A DNA stretch of 64,000 nt from Lingula anatina (GCF_001039355.2 NW_019774236.1:304953-368952), one strand, 5' to 3'; positions 40,200 to 53,520 are shown, counted from the first letter of the stretch. The notes: generated by a model from the letters alone, not told the origin. Numbers and translations are program-made.

Positions 40200-42483
40200 A
40201 CTGTAAAAGAAAGGTTACACAGTTTGCCGTGCAATGTTTATAGGAAAGTAACTCTCTATTCTCAAGCATAAGTAAGGATCGAGTCCCACATCTCTCGCTT
40301 TATAGAGAGCTCTGCAATAAACCGTTTTACGATATAAAATATTGCATGCTCATGATTATGTGACCACTTTCACACCTGCTAAGCTTCCAAATGACGTAAC
40401 TGTGGAGCTACTTGCTGTCCAATTTACGGATCAGATGCTTCCGTTTCAGAAATTCATCAAAACCTCAAAATTACTCGCACTCTTCCGTTTCCTCTGATAC
40501 GTACAGCGAATTATGTGCTGTGTATGTATGCAGACAACTGGTTTTAATGTTTTAACGGCGTTCACCTCCGTCACGATGTGCTGATATTTTGACGAATATA
40601 ACGATAGCAGGCGGTCACCTGAGGTCTAGCGTGACCAAAAAGCAAAATGACTGCTCGATACGCTTAGTTCTTTAAGTAAAGTCCATCAGGATAATTGCAA
40701 TGAATAAGCAATGACGGAAATATCTAATGACAGCTATGAACGTCCTTTTTTGTTTTGATCGTGCTCAAGGGAAAATTTTAAATAGTATTTCACTCGTGTT
40801 TAGTGTTCAACACTGATATTTACATTTGCCCTTTAAGTACCGCATCGATCTCATCTTTTTCCAATTATTGAAAGTGAAAGGTTATAAGTAACATGGATTT
40901 ATTTTACAAGTGGAGCTATGGGGGCGATGATTAAGTCACCGAATGGAAATGTCAGTTACATCTAAACGTGCTCTGCCGCAATGTATATCTTGTTCATACA
41001 TTTTAACGACATGTGTCTCTTATTTACTGCCATTAATTGTCTTACCAAACCTACTAGTATACTTTTCAGGCGCCTTTATTGTAGAAAAAGGACAAAAAGA
41101 AATATGTGCTATCTGGTAAAGCAAAAATATGCTTTGGTCTAAATAACTACCAATTTACAGATGTACCTGTCCGGTGCATTCCTGCCACACAGGTCTTTTT
41201 AGCTTAAGACAAGCTTTAAAATCATATTATCAATATTACAGGGGTATTAACACATGTAAGAGTACTTGTAGTATGACAGCTAACATGACCTATTATCAGC
41301 AGTCCCGTAGCGGGGTCGAAAAAACACCCCATTTTGCCAGGAAAAACCCCCCTCTGAGAAAAAATTATCTAGGTACACGAAGGTTTCCCGGTTAAAGGTC
41401 CACTTTTTCAAAAAAAAAAAAAACTTTTGAAATTGCTGACTACTGACCCGTATCACTTCGTGCTCTTTTTCCAGACCACACACGCAGTAAACAAAGTTGA
41501 AACTTATGGTGAACTTAAACTGGCCATTTGCCTTGCGCTTACCGGTGCATATAGGTACATGAAAGAGGCCTTCCATGAGATATCTACATGCACATACAGG
41601 GGTATATGACACCATCCGTCACAATAAGGCAATGTCATTTTTTGCAATTTCATTCTGACAAAGCACCCCCCATTCAAAGTCATAGCTAGGCGACTCGATT
41701 TTCATCACATTCACATCTGCGTGAAAAACACCCATTATCCGCTGTACAGTGTCCTTGATATGTGGCTTTAAATCAAATGTCGTGTAAGGTGAATGCACAT
41801 TTACAAATAGCCTATGCTATAGTAACTAGTAGACGTACCGTATATAGTCTTTTAAAACACGCCGCTCGGCTATTTACATACATTTCCGTCTCTTAGTACA
41901 TGATGCCATTAATGCAGATCTCATAAGCTGTGGATTTACACGTACTGACAACACTTATAAAAACAATTGCGAACCTGTCAATTCATACGTACAGGTACTG
42001 TACATGTAGTGGGAGGCAATTCTATTTTGGCATTATATTTATTATACTGGCCCACTGTATAGACCGATGTACAGTACTGTAGGTTACTTAATTAATAGCA
42101 CATGTAGGCCTACATGTAGCACTTTTACAGTACTGGTTGTGCCTATAATTCGCGCGACAATCCGTACGCGTATACTCCATGTACGTATTTACTCTGTACT
42201 CACGCCCCCTGAGAGACAATGGGTTGTTTTGATAAACTACAAAAGCCTGTGCAGGTAGCAAACAATAGCGACGTGGACTCATACAGGGCCTAAGCGCACA
42301 GGGGGAGGAGCGCATATGTAAATTATTGTACGGGCGACCCTTGGAGTAATTAAGGAACCCGCCTCCTGTAGACTACACAGAGATACGCATAATTCTAATG
42401 CAAATAAGCAATAATGAACAAAATATGTATGCACATTCAACATACCTAGAATAGCTTAATAATGACCCAGTTTATAACTCACC
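40200..42483. other. Probable 5' UTR intron of CD225-like paralogue 2
   Basis: A non-coding stretch between the coding exon and a plausible upstream donor at ~42,483. AT-rich, no coding signal. An A-run lies at 41,410-41,424. Confidence 0.4.
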
Positions 42484-42800
42484 TGAGCGTTCAGCAGGTA
42501 GAATAGAGGTGTTTCCCCGCAGTCTTTTGTGTCTGAACGAATTATTTTCTTCTTAAATAAAATGAATCCAGATTAATCACATTGTGAGCGTCGTTAGGAC
42601 TGTCACATTTTGCTGTGGATGCCAATACAAAGCTCTACTACGTGGAGGGGACGAGTACAACTCATCCATGCAGTCAGCCGTAAGGTGAAGGTCATACAGG
42701 TGTGTATGTCAACGTTGTCACGTGACGCAGGAGACGTTCCGGTCACGTGGCCGACTCTCGGTTCACCTGTTGCATTCATTTCCTGGGTTCTTATCTAAAA
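42484..42800 (-). promoter_or_regulatory. Putative first exon and promoter of CD225-like paralogue 2
   Basis: On the minus strand GAACGCTCAG|GTGAGT gives a strong donor at 42,483/42,484. Upstream lie two E-box palindromes, GTCACGTGAC (42,717-42,726) and GTCACGTGG (near 42,742). A diverged copy of this segment recurs at 47,340-47,470. Confidence 0.4.
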
Positions 42801-43804
42801 GAATCCAATCGGAAAGACACTGCCTTGGTGACTTGCTTTTATATGTAGTTTGTGTCGTTAAAGAGGTGTTTTAACAAACGGCTTCTTACCGGCTTCAGTA
42901 ATACGTCGGTAAAAAGGCACGCGTACGAGGGCATGCAACTGCACATTAAAACACAGGTGTCTTTTTCACTTGCAACATTTTTCCAAATATATTGAATCAT
43001 CGAGATCAAGTGCATTAAGACTCTAGCACATTTGTTGGACTATAATGATATCAATTAGCTTAGTGTGGCTAAACGCAAAAAGAAGTATACCATATGCTAA
43101 AATATTAATAAACACGGACCTTAAAGCAAGGCCCTCCCAAGGCACGCTGATGATATAACTCAGGTCGATGTACTCAAGCTTAAACCAGGCATAATTCAGA
43201 GTTAATTGTGTGTTATTAAATCTCATCACATCAACCCCGTTATTTCATGCACTGATTGCTCATTTATCCCAACAATTATTCCATGATTATTATTGATTTA
43301 CGAAGTGAAGTTTCAATTCATTGATGACAATCGACCATCAATATCACCATGTGGTTGCCAGTGAGGGATTGATCCAGTTTAAACAGTCGAACTTTTGAAC
43401 CTCTGTTGTGTGATGCTAAGCCAGGGGTTCGTTAGGTACCGTTCGTATAGTCGGAGACCAGCTGAACGCTGAACGGCTCGGCCCTCTCTCTCTGGTAGTC
43501 CGGTCTTAGATTTGTAGAAGTAACTGTAGAGAATCGCACGATTTAAAAAAAAATTGAGCGCATTTTAGTGAGAGTGTTGAAAAAGTATTTAGGTGCCTCG
43601 CCTCTCTCAATTTGCACGTTGAACGAAGCCTGACACCGGCCTAAGAACGCTGCCTGCCAGTAACTTCAGTCGCAGTTGTTCTGTCTTAAGAAAAAAGGGG
43701 CCGCTAAGTTCAAAACGCGTCTGTGATAAAAAGTTCCACTTACTGATATTTATTTTCCGTTGAAGAAACAAGGGAAACTGTGGATCACATTTAAAATATC
43801 TGAG

Positions 43805-44185
43805 ATGGCAGTTTTATCCCTTCTCCCTAGGAAGACAGAGTGAGTATAACGAGGTTTTTTATACTATAAATAATAATAAAACATCTGATATAAGGTTATA
43901 ACTGTACATGTAAGTAGGACAGAGCGTTTTTTAAAATTATTTTTGTGCTGCGTCTAGCTGTTATCCACTTAATCAGTGACGTCGAACATAACATTTTGAT
44001 TTTTGATGCGTAGACATTTTTAAATTTAAACATTTAGTTTTGGATAATCGAAATGAAGTATATTGTTGCTTTTTGTGACAGGATGGTGTTCTGGTCCCTG
44101 TATGACCTGGCGCTATCGTACTTTGCCTCAGCAGGAGCTAGAAGAATGGACACAGGACCCACTTGGAGTATGCCGCAACAGAGTG

Positions 44186-44216
<31 letters not shown>

Positions 44217-46740
44217 CATGTCCTCTCTCTCTCTCTCTCTGTAAATATACATTTCAGACATGGGTGGGTGTAAAAAAGTAAAACGTGCATAGCAAATGTT
44301 AGAGCTTAAAGCCACACAAAGTAAGATTTAAAACGCGTTCGTCGGGCGATTCTTATTGAACTTAGCTAAGGTCAATTGAAGTATTTTTTGAAAAATAATA
44401 ATTTAAAAATAACATGACAGATAAATGGGCTTTCAATTTAGCAAAAATAACCATATTCACCGTCCCCTTTTCAACATCGGTAGTCAACCATCTTGACACA
44501 GATCGAAAAAAGCGCAAGTCACGGCGCGAGAGTTTCTCGATACCTGAAAGTCGCGTCGATAGAAATGAATGGCGTGTTTGGAAAACATCCGCTCATGCGC
44601 GGGCTTAAATTTTTGGTTTTTATCAAAATTGTTACAGAGTTATGGTGAATGTCAAGGAAGAAACGTTAAAGGTTGGTAAATTAGGAGAAAATGTATTGCA
44701 CCCCGGGATAATTCGTTAAATATAAATTTTGGTGCCATAACTCTCCTTTGTGTACCTTGAAGTTGTTTAGGGTAATGCGTATTAACAGACATCCACAGTT
44801 AATTAACATTGAAGTTAACAGTCTGATAAAAATCAGAAACCTGATTACGTTATATGAGACAGCAAGTCGCCCAGTCCGTGTCCAAACCGGTGGTGAATGA
44901 CATTTAAGTGCTTGGTATGAGCTGATCCAGTCTTTTCCTTATGTAATCATAATTTTTAGAGTTTTTTTTAATGAACATTTTTATTTTACTTTAATCCACA
45001 GATCAAGGCGCTTTACGGTCCATAAACGGTTACCTGAAGTCCATACGCAATGACGACGCTTGGAATCGCGAGTCGGCAGGTCACAGGCAGGTGCGCTTCC
45101 GATTTGAGGTCGACGGCACGGTCTCCCTAATACCAAAGGATCAACGCTTTGACGACATACTTGCCCAACACCTCGGCAGGTTCTTAAAGTCTTTCTACCA
45201 GAGAGCAATGGAAGGGTTCCAGTACTGTTTGATAAAGCGACCAGAGCCTACGAAATGTGAGTAATAATTCTGTTTATTAATTAAAAAAAAAATTTGTCTA
45301 GAACAGTGTCGTGATCATATGAAGTCATGGACAATACTCAACCACGAAGAATGGCTCCCAGAAATAATAGGTTTTTATTTGAAACATTGTTGTTATGGAA
45401 CCCCCAAGGTTTCTGACGCTTTTTGAAAAGCATGTTGGCTGATTTTATGCGTTAATTTTTCTTTTTTGGGGGAGGGGGGGGGGGCGGTGATAAAATATGG
45501 AGTTTCCTCGCATGGCGATTACATATAAATTAAATTTCTTTTTATCATTTCTCTTGAAATCTTTCAGGCCACTCTTTTTATTTATTTTTATTGTCTTTTA
45601 TACGTTCTGTCTTTTTTGAAAATATTGATTTAATTTCTCCTCTTTTTAAAAATTGTTTCAAATATCATCGTCATCATTTTCATTAACGATTATGCTTTTG
45701 TGTGCATTATATTTTATTTCTCCTTCATTTTCAGTTGGAAGATACGGTCTCGGCTCATAAAAAACAGTACTAGGAATTGGCAACGCGCCAAGAACATAAT
45801 CGGTAATTTCATGTAGTCACATGGTGTTTGTGGTAGCACAACCTGCGGTAGAGATGCACCGTTAGTGGCTTACTTTTTAAAACATTTCATCTCGTGCTTC
45901 TAACCCATCTCTTTTATGGCAAATATACCCTTTACCTGTAGAAATGGTGGTTTTAACAGTAGCAGCTGTACTAGTTGTATTGATTTGATGTGATGTGACA
46001 TATACACGTAGTACTAATCCCAATATGAATAGTGGTAGCAGTAATAATCGACAGTTGCTACTGGTGCGCAGAAACGTTACTGGCGCACCCACTAGTAGAG
46101 GTAGTTGAAATACGTGTAGTGTGTAGTATTCTAGCAACAACAAACACCAGCGGTGGAAGTACTGTAGTAGTAGTAATAGAAGTAAATAGTAGAATTAGAA
46201 GTACTGTGTCTTTGAATATAAAGCAGTAACGTTTGTCTGTCATACCAATAATATTTGTTCTACTGGTAGCAAACACCACAACTGAGAAGACGTCCGCAGA
46301 AAAACAAATACTGCAATCATGTCGCTCGGTCAGATAACACTATTATCCTCTATCAGGGCCGCAGCTTTATTATGTGCACTTTTCTTAAACAGTCCAGAAG
46401 ATTGCCATCAGTTAACCAGAGTGAATATCCGGTAAAAATCATTCTTTTGCCCTGGAAGAATGTATTACAGTAGGCCTATATTTTTTTTACTAAAGGCATT
46501 ATAATCTTTAAAATGAGTGTCTTTTGGATATAACTGCAAAAGGGTCACGCATCTTATATATACGGTAAAGGGGAAGCAAAACTGACGAGCACTTTTCATC
46601 TGGAAACGACAATTCACATATACCCCCCCACCCCACCCCCGTATTCATGCTAATAACACATGCACATGCTATCACATAACCCATATATTTTATACTTTTC
46701 AGGTCTTACTCCGCAATTTTGCAAGAGGAACCCACTGTAA
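43805..46740 (+). CDS. Uncharacterised protein, paralogue 1 (exon-fused, shortened)
   Basis: Exons 43,805-43,839, 44,082-44,185, 45,002-45,256, then either 45,735-45,760 (139 residues) or 46,703-46,740 (143 residues). All phases fit. I do not recognise the family. It is basic and rich in Trp, Arg and Pro, without signal peptide or TM; motifs GPTWSMPQQS, NDDAWNRESAGH and GFQYCLIKRPEP are shared with paralogue 2. Compared with paralogue 2, exons 2+3 and 4+5 are fused and the codons around the lost introns are gone. The last exon has TAA (45,758-45,760) where paralogue 2 has TAC, cutting the C-terminus by 13 residues. It may be a functional short form or an early pseudogene. Confidence 0.6.
44190..44241. 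repeat. (CT)n microsatellite beginning at a splice donor
   Basis: CT repeats start within 4 bp of the exon 2 donor GTAAGT in paralogue 1. A homologous tract follows the same donor in paralogue 2. Confidence 0.95.
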
Positions 46741-48340
46741 GGGACGCGATGGCACCCCTAAGCATGACCCACTACCCGTGAGATGTCGCTCGCCTCTCGT
46801 GACCCTTGTCTCGTGAAGATAGAAAAGATCTTTCATTAAAATAAATAGGTAATAGAAAAGTGGTGGTGTAGTTATGGGGGGAACATACGCAGTGGGAATA
46901 AATCTGTATCGAAATACACGACTCTCGTTGCTTACTTCTTGGTTTGTGAATACAAAATCGATCCTTACAGGGCTCGCGAGCCGCCAGTTGAATAGAAATA
47001 AAATTACATGAGAAAATGACTAATCTGAACCCAGCGCAGACCCCACAAAGTGGCTACCACAATATGAAGTTGTTTGTAAAAGAGGAAAGGTATATTGGTT
47101 ACGTCATCAACAGACAGGACCGACAAAAACCGTAAACCGAAATAAAATTAGGCGGGTACACCCGAATCCCCCAGGGCACAGAATAAGACCACGCTCCCAC
47201 CGTATAGATAACAGTGCACCTCAACATGAACCATAGCAGGTTTATAAGCAGACAGCAGGTCCACGAATTCCTCAACCGATGATTAACTGATCTGTGGAAA
47301 AAATTAGCCATACCCATCCCTACGACGGTCGATATACAGGTGCATGTACACTGTATGTCCTTACGTGACGCAGGAGACGTTCGGTCACGTGACAGACGCT
47401 CGGTTCACCTGTTGCATTCATTGCCTGGCTTCTTATATAAAATAATACAATCTGACAAACCCTATGTTGCGCTGGTCACTTGCTATTACAGGAGTTTTAC
47501 AGAAAAAGCATGTTTTTAGGTAATAAAAATCAACAAACGTCTGAATTTCTGATTCACTGGCAATATCAAACATATTTGGGCATACTTGCACTCTTTAAGT
47601 AACACAGCTATTAAAAATAAAAACGTCCACACCTTAACAAGAACGACGTACGGCATGCATTAACGTTAGACAACATATATTGGTTAATATACGTAGACGA
47701 GCCTATACATCATAGAACATGTGCCTCTTAAAGTATTGTTTGTGAATTTTTTATGACATCGACAATTTATATAGTCAGACCAACTTCTCATATACGAAAT
47801 ACTGCAAACGTATTGACTGAGTCATTAAATATAACAACGCGATTAATTCATAATTTTATGAATTATTAATTCATAATTACATAATCAATTTCTACATTTT
47901 TGTTTCAATGTGACCAGGTTATTCAATTTTAAAATACGTTGACAAAACTTACACTTACATGTAGTTACATTTTAAAAAGCGCGTTTTTTTTTTTAATTCA
48001 ACTTACAACTTTTCAAATCAAATATATTTATTATCCGGTGCATTAAGACTCAAGCACATTTGTTGGATTATTATGATATCATTTTGCTTAGTGTGACTTC
48101 AAGCGCGAAGAAATACCAGTATATACCATATCCTTAATTTAATATATGCATAGACCTCCCGAGGCACGCTGCTAATGTAACTCAGCCCAATGTACTCAAG
48201 CTAAAGCCAGGCATAATTCCGAGTTCATTGTGTGTTATTATATCTCATTACATCAACGCCTTCAATTCATACGCCAATGGCTCATTTACCCCAACATTTA
48301 TTACATGATTACACGCGATGCAAGGCCTAATTCATCAATA
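46741..48340. other. Spacer between the duplicated genes
   Basis: 47,340-47,470 repeats the CD225-like paralogue 2 promoter segment (with GTCACGTGAC at 47,384-47,393). 48,039-48,280 repeats 43,016-43,250. Together they show that the duplicated unit began near 42.7 kb and again near 47.3 kb. No coding gene is seen. Confidence 0.65.
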
Positions 48341-48817
48341 ACAATCGACCATCAATATCACCATGCCGCTGCCATTGTGGTCGCCATTGCGAGATTGATC
48401 CTGTGTAAACAGTCGAACTTTGGAACTTTTGTTGTTCGTTGCTAGGCCGAAAGGCGCGTTGGGAACCATTCATAGTCGGAGCTCAGCTGAACGCTACACG
48501 GCTGGTAGTCTGACTTTAGATTTGTAGTAGTTACAGTAGAGAATCGCACGATTTTTGTTTTTTGAGCACATTTTATTTGTGAGTGTTGAAGAACTATTTA
48601 AGCGCCTTCATCTCCCTCAATTCGCACGTCGGACGAAGCCTGACACTCTGTCGAAGAGCGCTGCCTGCCAGTGACTACGGTACAGTCCCAGTTATTTTGT
48701 GTTTAGAAATAAGGGGACGCTAAGCTCAAGACGCGTCAGTGGAGCATTTTACTGGTAAAAAAGTTCCAGTTATATATCTTCCGTTGGAGAAATAAGGGAA
48801 CTTGTGGATCACACACG

Positions 48818-50694
48818 ATGTCTCAGATGGCAGTTTTACCCCCTCCCCCAAGGAAGACAGAGTGAGTATAAAGAGATTGTTTATACTATGAATAATAACA
48901 ACAAAACAAGAACAATGTAGTGAACTGTGCGTCTCAATTAGGGTATAGAAATGTGCCGTTGCTGTTTGCTCTTCTAGCATCGTGATTTAGTATTCTTGTT
49001 TATTACACTGATACAATATGTGTTTACAGCGATATATATCAAAATTTAAAAAATGAATTCTAAGATGGCATATGGATAACAATCTTCCATTAAAGTGATA
49101 CAAAGGGAAAAAACTTAAAAAATATATAAATCATACTCCTATCATACTCCTTCAGGATGAAAATTGAGAAAAATGTGCCAGAAATTAAGTGAACATCGAC
49201 TAAATATCAATGCTCTACTTTTACGCAAATTATTATTCTAAAAAAATTAGGACCCCTAATCAGACACCCCCAACCCCAACCACACACCCCATCCCGACCA
49301 ATCGCTTTCACCCCCACACAACCCACCCCAACCCAGACACACCCTCCTGCAACCACACACCCCATCCCAACCAGACACCCCAACCCAAAACTCACCCCGG
49401 CCCCACCCCCATCCAGACACCCCCACCACCACCCTCACCCTTCAAAGCTTCACAACCCCACTCCTTAAATAACAGCCATCATCATTATTTTAGTTATATT
49501 TTTTTCTCCTAAAAATGACATTTCTCCTCCAAACCAGACCCCCCTCCCCCAACCACCACCACCAACATCGCATGATTCAAAACTTTTGTAATGCCCACTC
49601 CAATTATAACATTCATCCTCAATATATTATGTTTCCATAAAACCTCGCTCAACCCCCCCCCCTCCCAACCAGCCACCACCACCACCACCACCACCCGCAG
49701 CCGTCAACTCTTCATAATCCTCACTAATCCGTTACCTGTCTCAGAATTATCTAGGGCCAATCAAAACCCGGCAAATCGCTATACTGTTATAATCAAGGTC
49801 TGCATGCCTATACTTCATAGGCTTATTAAATCCTACAGCACGTGAAATGTCTGCTATATTAAATGGCGGCGTATAAATGAGTTATAACAAGGCTACTTAA
49901 AACACTTGATGTAAGGCAATAACTGTACAAGTACAGTAAGTAGGACAATTCCTTTTCATCATATACTGTATTTTTGTTCTGTGCATGTCTAGCATGCCTT
50001 GATTAATCACTTCGACATTCTGGCACGTCTACCTTTTTAATGTACAGATTTTGTGTTGGGCAAATTAATTGAAGCATATTGATGTTTCTGTGCCAGGATG
50101 ACATTCTGGTCCCGGTATGATCCCGTGGCCGTCAGACCCAAGGGAAACACAGACCACTGGGCCAAGATGAAATTACGGGTAGGTACTACCAAACTGGCCT
50201 ATATATACACCATTTACGTTATTATGAAATTGGTTTTTAAACGTTCACGCCTTCATGGTTTTCAAATACAAATCATTTTTAACACCATTCTGCAGACTTC
50301 TTGTAAAACACACATACACGCACGCACTCACGCCTGCTGTCAAGTAGGTCTACTTGAGTGAGTATACATTTGACACTTGTGTTAATCATGCTTCCCCCTA
50401 TCTTAAGCAAATAAAAGCTTAACAACAAATATTGAATCGTTTATTGCATGAACTGTCCCATATTAGACTATAGGAGTGCATGAACTCCGTATATGCTTCT
50501 TTATTTACATACAACACATACAAAACTTGATTCCAGGTGAAAAATAACAGCATAGAAATTATGGTAGTATTATATTTGCATATTTTATATTCGATTTTCC
50601 AGGCGCTGTCATACTCTGCCCCAGCAGGAGTGAGGAGAATGGACATAGGACCTACTTGGAGTATGCCACAACAGAGTGGTAAGTCCTTTTCTGT

Positions 50695-50730
<36 letters not shown>

Positions 50731-53520
50731 TAGAAGTTCGGTGCATAGATAAATAAGGGTGCTTGTGTGTATAATGGGAGTATGTGCGTATGCAAACTAA
50801 ATCTACTCAGAAAAAAGTTAAAGTTTTCAGGATAACACGTGTACGCCAGCAGATAACCACAGTGACTCGGTAAACTGTCTGATAAAAATTATAGAAACTG
50901 AGTCGTGGTCAATGGGACAGCAAAGCACGCATTCCTTGACTAAAACGATGGTTAATTATGAGTATCGGATACATGCTGATCAAACCTTTTCTTCATGTTA
51001 TCGTCATCATTATAATTTAGTTAACTTACTATAATTTTAATTTAGTAAACTACATGTATGTATTTTGTATAAATGTAAAAACTTTTAGTGTAGAGAGTTT
51101 GTGAATAATTTAGTGCTCAATTTAGTATTATTTTTAATAGAATTATTATTTCTACTCTTTTTTTATCATTCAAATACCAAAAATATTTTCATTTTATTTA
51201 AATCCACAGATCAAGTAACTTTAAGGTCAACAGACGATTACCTGAAGTTTATACGCAATGACGACGCTTGGAATCGCGAGTCGGCAGGTCACGGGCAGGT
51301 GCGCTTCCGATTTGAGGCCGACGGCACGGTGTCCCAAATACCAAAGGAACAGCGCTTTGACGACATACTTGCCCAACATCTCGGCGGGAACTTGCCAGGA
51401 AGCTATAACAAGGTAGGCATAACCAGACATTGACATTAGTGGCCTGTATTATGTTTAGTAATGCTACATGTGACGACCAAATTAGCCAGTTGCAACCCTA
51501 CCGTACTGCCTGTCACCGTAAAACAATTTTTCTATTCAACTCAGAGTCCGTACAAATATCAAACTAACTAGGCCCCAATCTATGGGTATAATCGTCAGCC
51601 GTCTTTTTAATTACTACAATAATATTTACACCCGTGTACCTCTTTCTTTTTTCTAGCGCCCAAAAAGCCTGACATATAAAGAAAAACTACACACAACGTT
51701 CAACCAGAGAGCAAAGGAAGGGTTCCAGTACTGGTTGATAAAGAGGCCAGAGCCTACGAAATGTGAGTAATTAAACAGAATACTTTAGATTTTGTTACTG
51801 CGACAGTTGTCGTGATCAAATGTGGCCATGAACAATTCCCAACCACGAAGAGTGTTACCCAGAAATTATAGGTTACTATCTTAAATGGTGAGAAATTTCT
51901 TTTCTCTATCATTGCTTTTTTGCATGAGGTCTTTAAATACCTCCAATTTATTATTTTTAATTATTTTATTTTATTTTATTTTTCGCCTTGAAAAGATCGA
52001 ATGTTGGCAGATTTTCTTTGATAATTTTTTTGGAGGGGGGGGGGGCAGTGATAAGAATATGAAGTTTCTTCGCAGGTTGAATCAATGATTTTGAATAAGT
52101 TAATTACTATTTCCACATTTCTCTTTAAGATCTTTCTGACCGCTTTTTATTTATTTTTATTACGTGTCTTTTTCAACGCTCTCTTCTGAAAATATAAATT
52201 TAATTTCACCTTTTTTCTTGAAAATTGTTTCAAATATCATCGTCATCGTTGCTATAAGCGCTTATACTCTTGTGTGCATTGTATTATGTTGGCATGTTTT
52301 TTATTTCTCCTTCATTTTCAGTTGGAAGATACGGTATCGGTTCATACAAAACAGTACTAGGAATTGGCAACGCGCCAAGAACATAATCGGTAATTTTACG
52401 TAGTCACATTGTGTTTGTGGTAGCACAATCTGCGGTAGAGATGCATCGTTAGCTGTTTACTTTTAGAAACATTTCACCTCGCCATTCTAACTCATTTCTT
52501 TTGTTGCGAATACGCCCTTTACTTCTGGAAGTGATTGTTTTATCAGTAGCAGCTGCACTTATACCATTGATGTGATGTGACAATGTACCTGTAGTAACCC
52601 CAGTAGAAATAGTGGTAGCAATAATAACCGATAGATGCCGCTGGTGTTGTTGCTGCAACAATATTGGAACACCCAATTATTGTAGTAGTAGTAGTAGTAG
52701 TAGAAGAAATAGGTGTAGTCCGAATGCTCAAGCAGCACCAGCACCAGCAGTAGAATTAATAATAGAAGTGCGTTAGTAGAGGTGCTGTGTTTTTTCATGT
52801 AAAGCAGTAGCGTATGACTTTGACGCCAATAGTTCTACTCGTAGACACCCAGGGGCGTAGCACAAACCATTACTTTTGTATACACAATTGAGAAGATTTG
52901 TATACACAATTGAGATTACAGTAAAGTTAAGACATTTAATTGTTAAAACAGGTGTCATATTTTTCAATTAAGAAAACAAAAATCTATGGATAGAAGATTC
53001 CCTTTGAACCAAATATTGTTTGCATCCATCGTTGTCAGTGTTAGACCACATTTCTATTCTACCAGATATTACTGCAGAAAGGTCCCCCATGAAATACCAT
53101 GGGTGAAATACCATGGGTAAAAGTTTTCAGGATTATGCCTGATTTCAGAATTTTCGATTCACTCCTCTTTTTGACCGTTTTATTTCACATGGTCTAAATG
53201 CGACGAGAAATTGCAAGCTACGTTATCAGGATTTTCACTTTTTACAACTTTCATCCATTTATACGAAAAAGAGAAGCAAAACTGACAAATAATTTTCTTA
53301 AACGACAATTCACATGTATACACTGTATTCTCGCTAGAAAATGCACATGCCATCATGTAACCCATACATTTTATACTTTTCAGCTCTCATCCCTCCATTG
53401 GAACACTTTCGCAAAAGAAACCCACCACCAAAATCCCGGAATACTAGCATCACTAAACCAGTGGGCAGCAGCACCAGGCGGCCTAGCGTAGACCTCTCAG
53501 ACCGCCCCGATTGGAGCTAA
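48818..53520 (+). CDS. Uncharacterised protein, paralogue 2 (full exon set)
   Basis: Exons 48,818-48,861, 50,097-50,178, 50,603-50,678, 51,210-51,412, 51,657-51,762, then alternative last exons 52,322-52,386 (191 residues, ending GIGNAPRT) or 53,384-53,520 (215 residues, ending DRPDWS). Both join exon 5 in frame. It starts MSQMAVLPPPPRK. Conserved blocks: MTFWSRYDP, GPTWSMPQQS, NDDAWNRESAGH, RFDDILAQHL, GFQYWLIKRPEP. It has no signal peptide, TM or known domain. The Trp/Tyr/Pro/Arg-rich, loop-like make-up recalls ciliary microtubule-associated small proteins, but that is only a guess. A third option, a 4-bp later donor in exon 5 (GTAATT), would read through 52,322-52,389 into the final exon. 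Confidence 0.65.
49250..49700. repeat. C-rich low-complexity tracts in intron 1 of paralogue 2
   Basis: Two stretches (about 49,250-49,450 and 49,530-49,700) are strings of CCCC/CCACC blocks on the sense strand, G-rich on the template strand. The matching intron of paralogue 1 lacks them. Confidence 0.85.
50694..50727. repeat. (CT)n microsatellite near the exon 3 donor of paralogue 2
   Basis: CT repeats begin about 15 bp after the GTAAGT donor, the homologue of the tract at 44,190. Confidence 0.9.
52678..52704. repeat. (TAG)n trinucleotide repeat
   Basis: A run of TAG units in a region that is otherwise homologous to 45,860-46,280. Confidence 0.85.

Noticed and set aside
41174-41615. Overlapping frames near 41.2-41.6 kb
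   Set aside because: They include homopolymer-encoded Lys/Phe runs and lack splice or homology support; likely UTR intron of the CD225-like gene.
44034-44315. RE-repeat peptide on the minus strand
   Set aside because: Translation of the (CT)n microsatellite.
46032-46279. Overlapping short frames on both strands
   Set aside because: They fall in a degenerate TAG/AGT-rich intron segment shared with 52.5-52.8 kb, with frames not conserved between the two copies.
49207-49512. Proline-rich and glycine-rich frames on both strands
   Set aside because: Low-complexity C-rich intronic DNA leaves frames open by composition; no splice or homology support.
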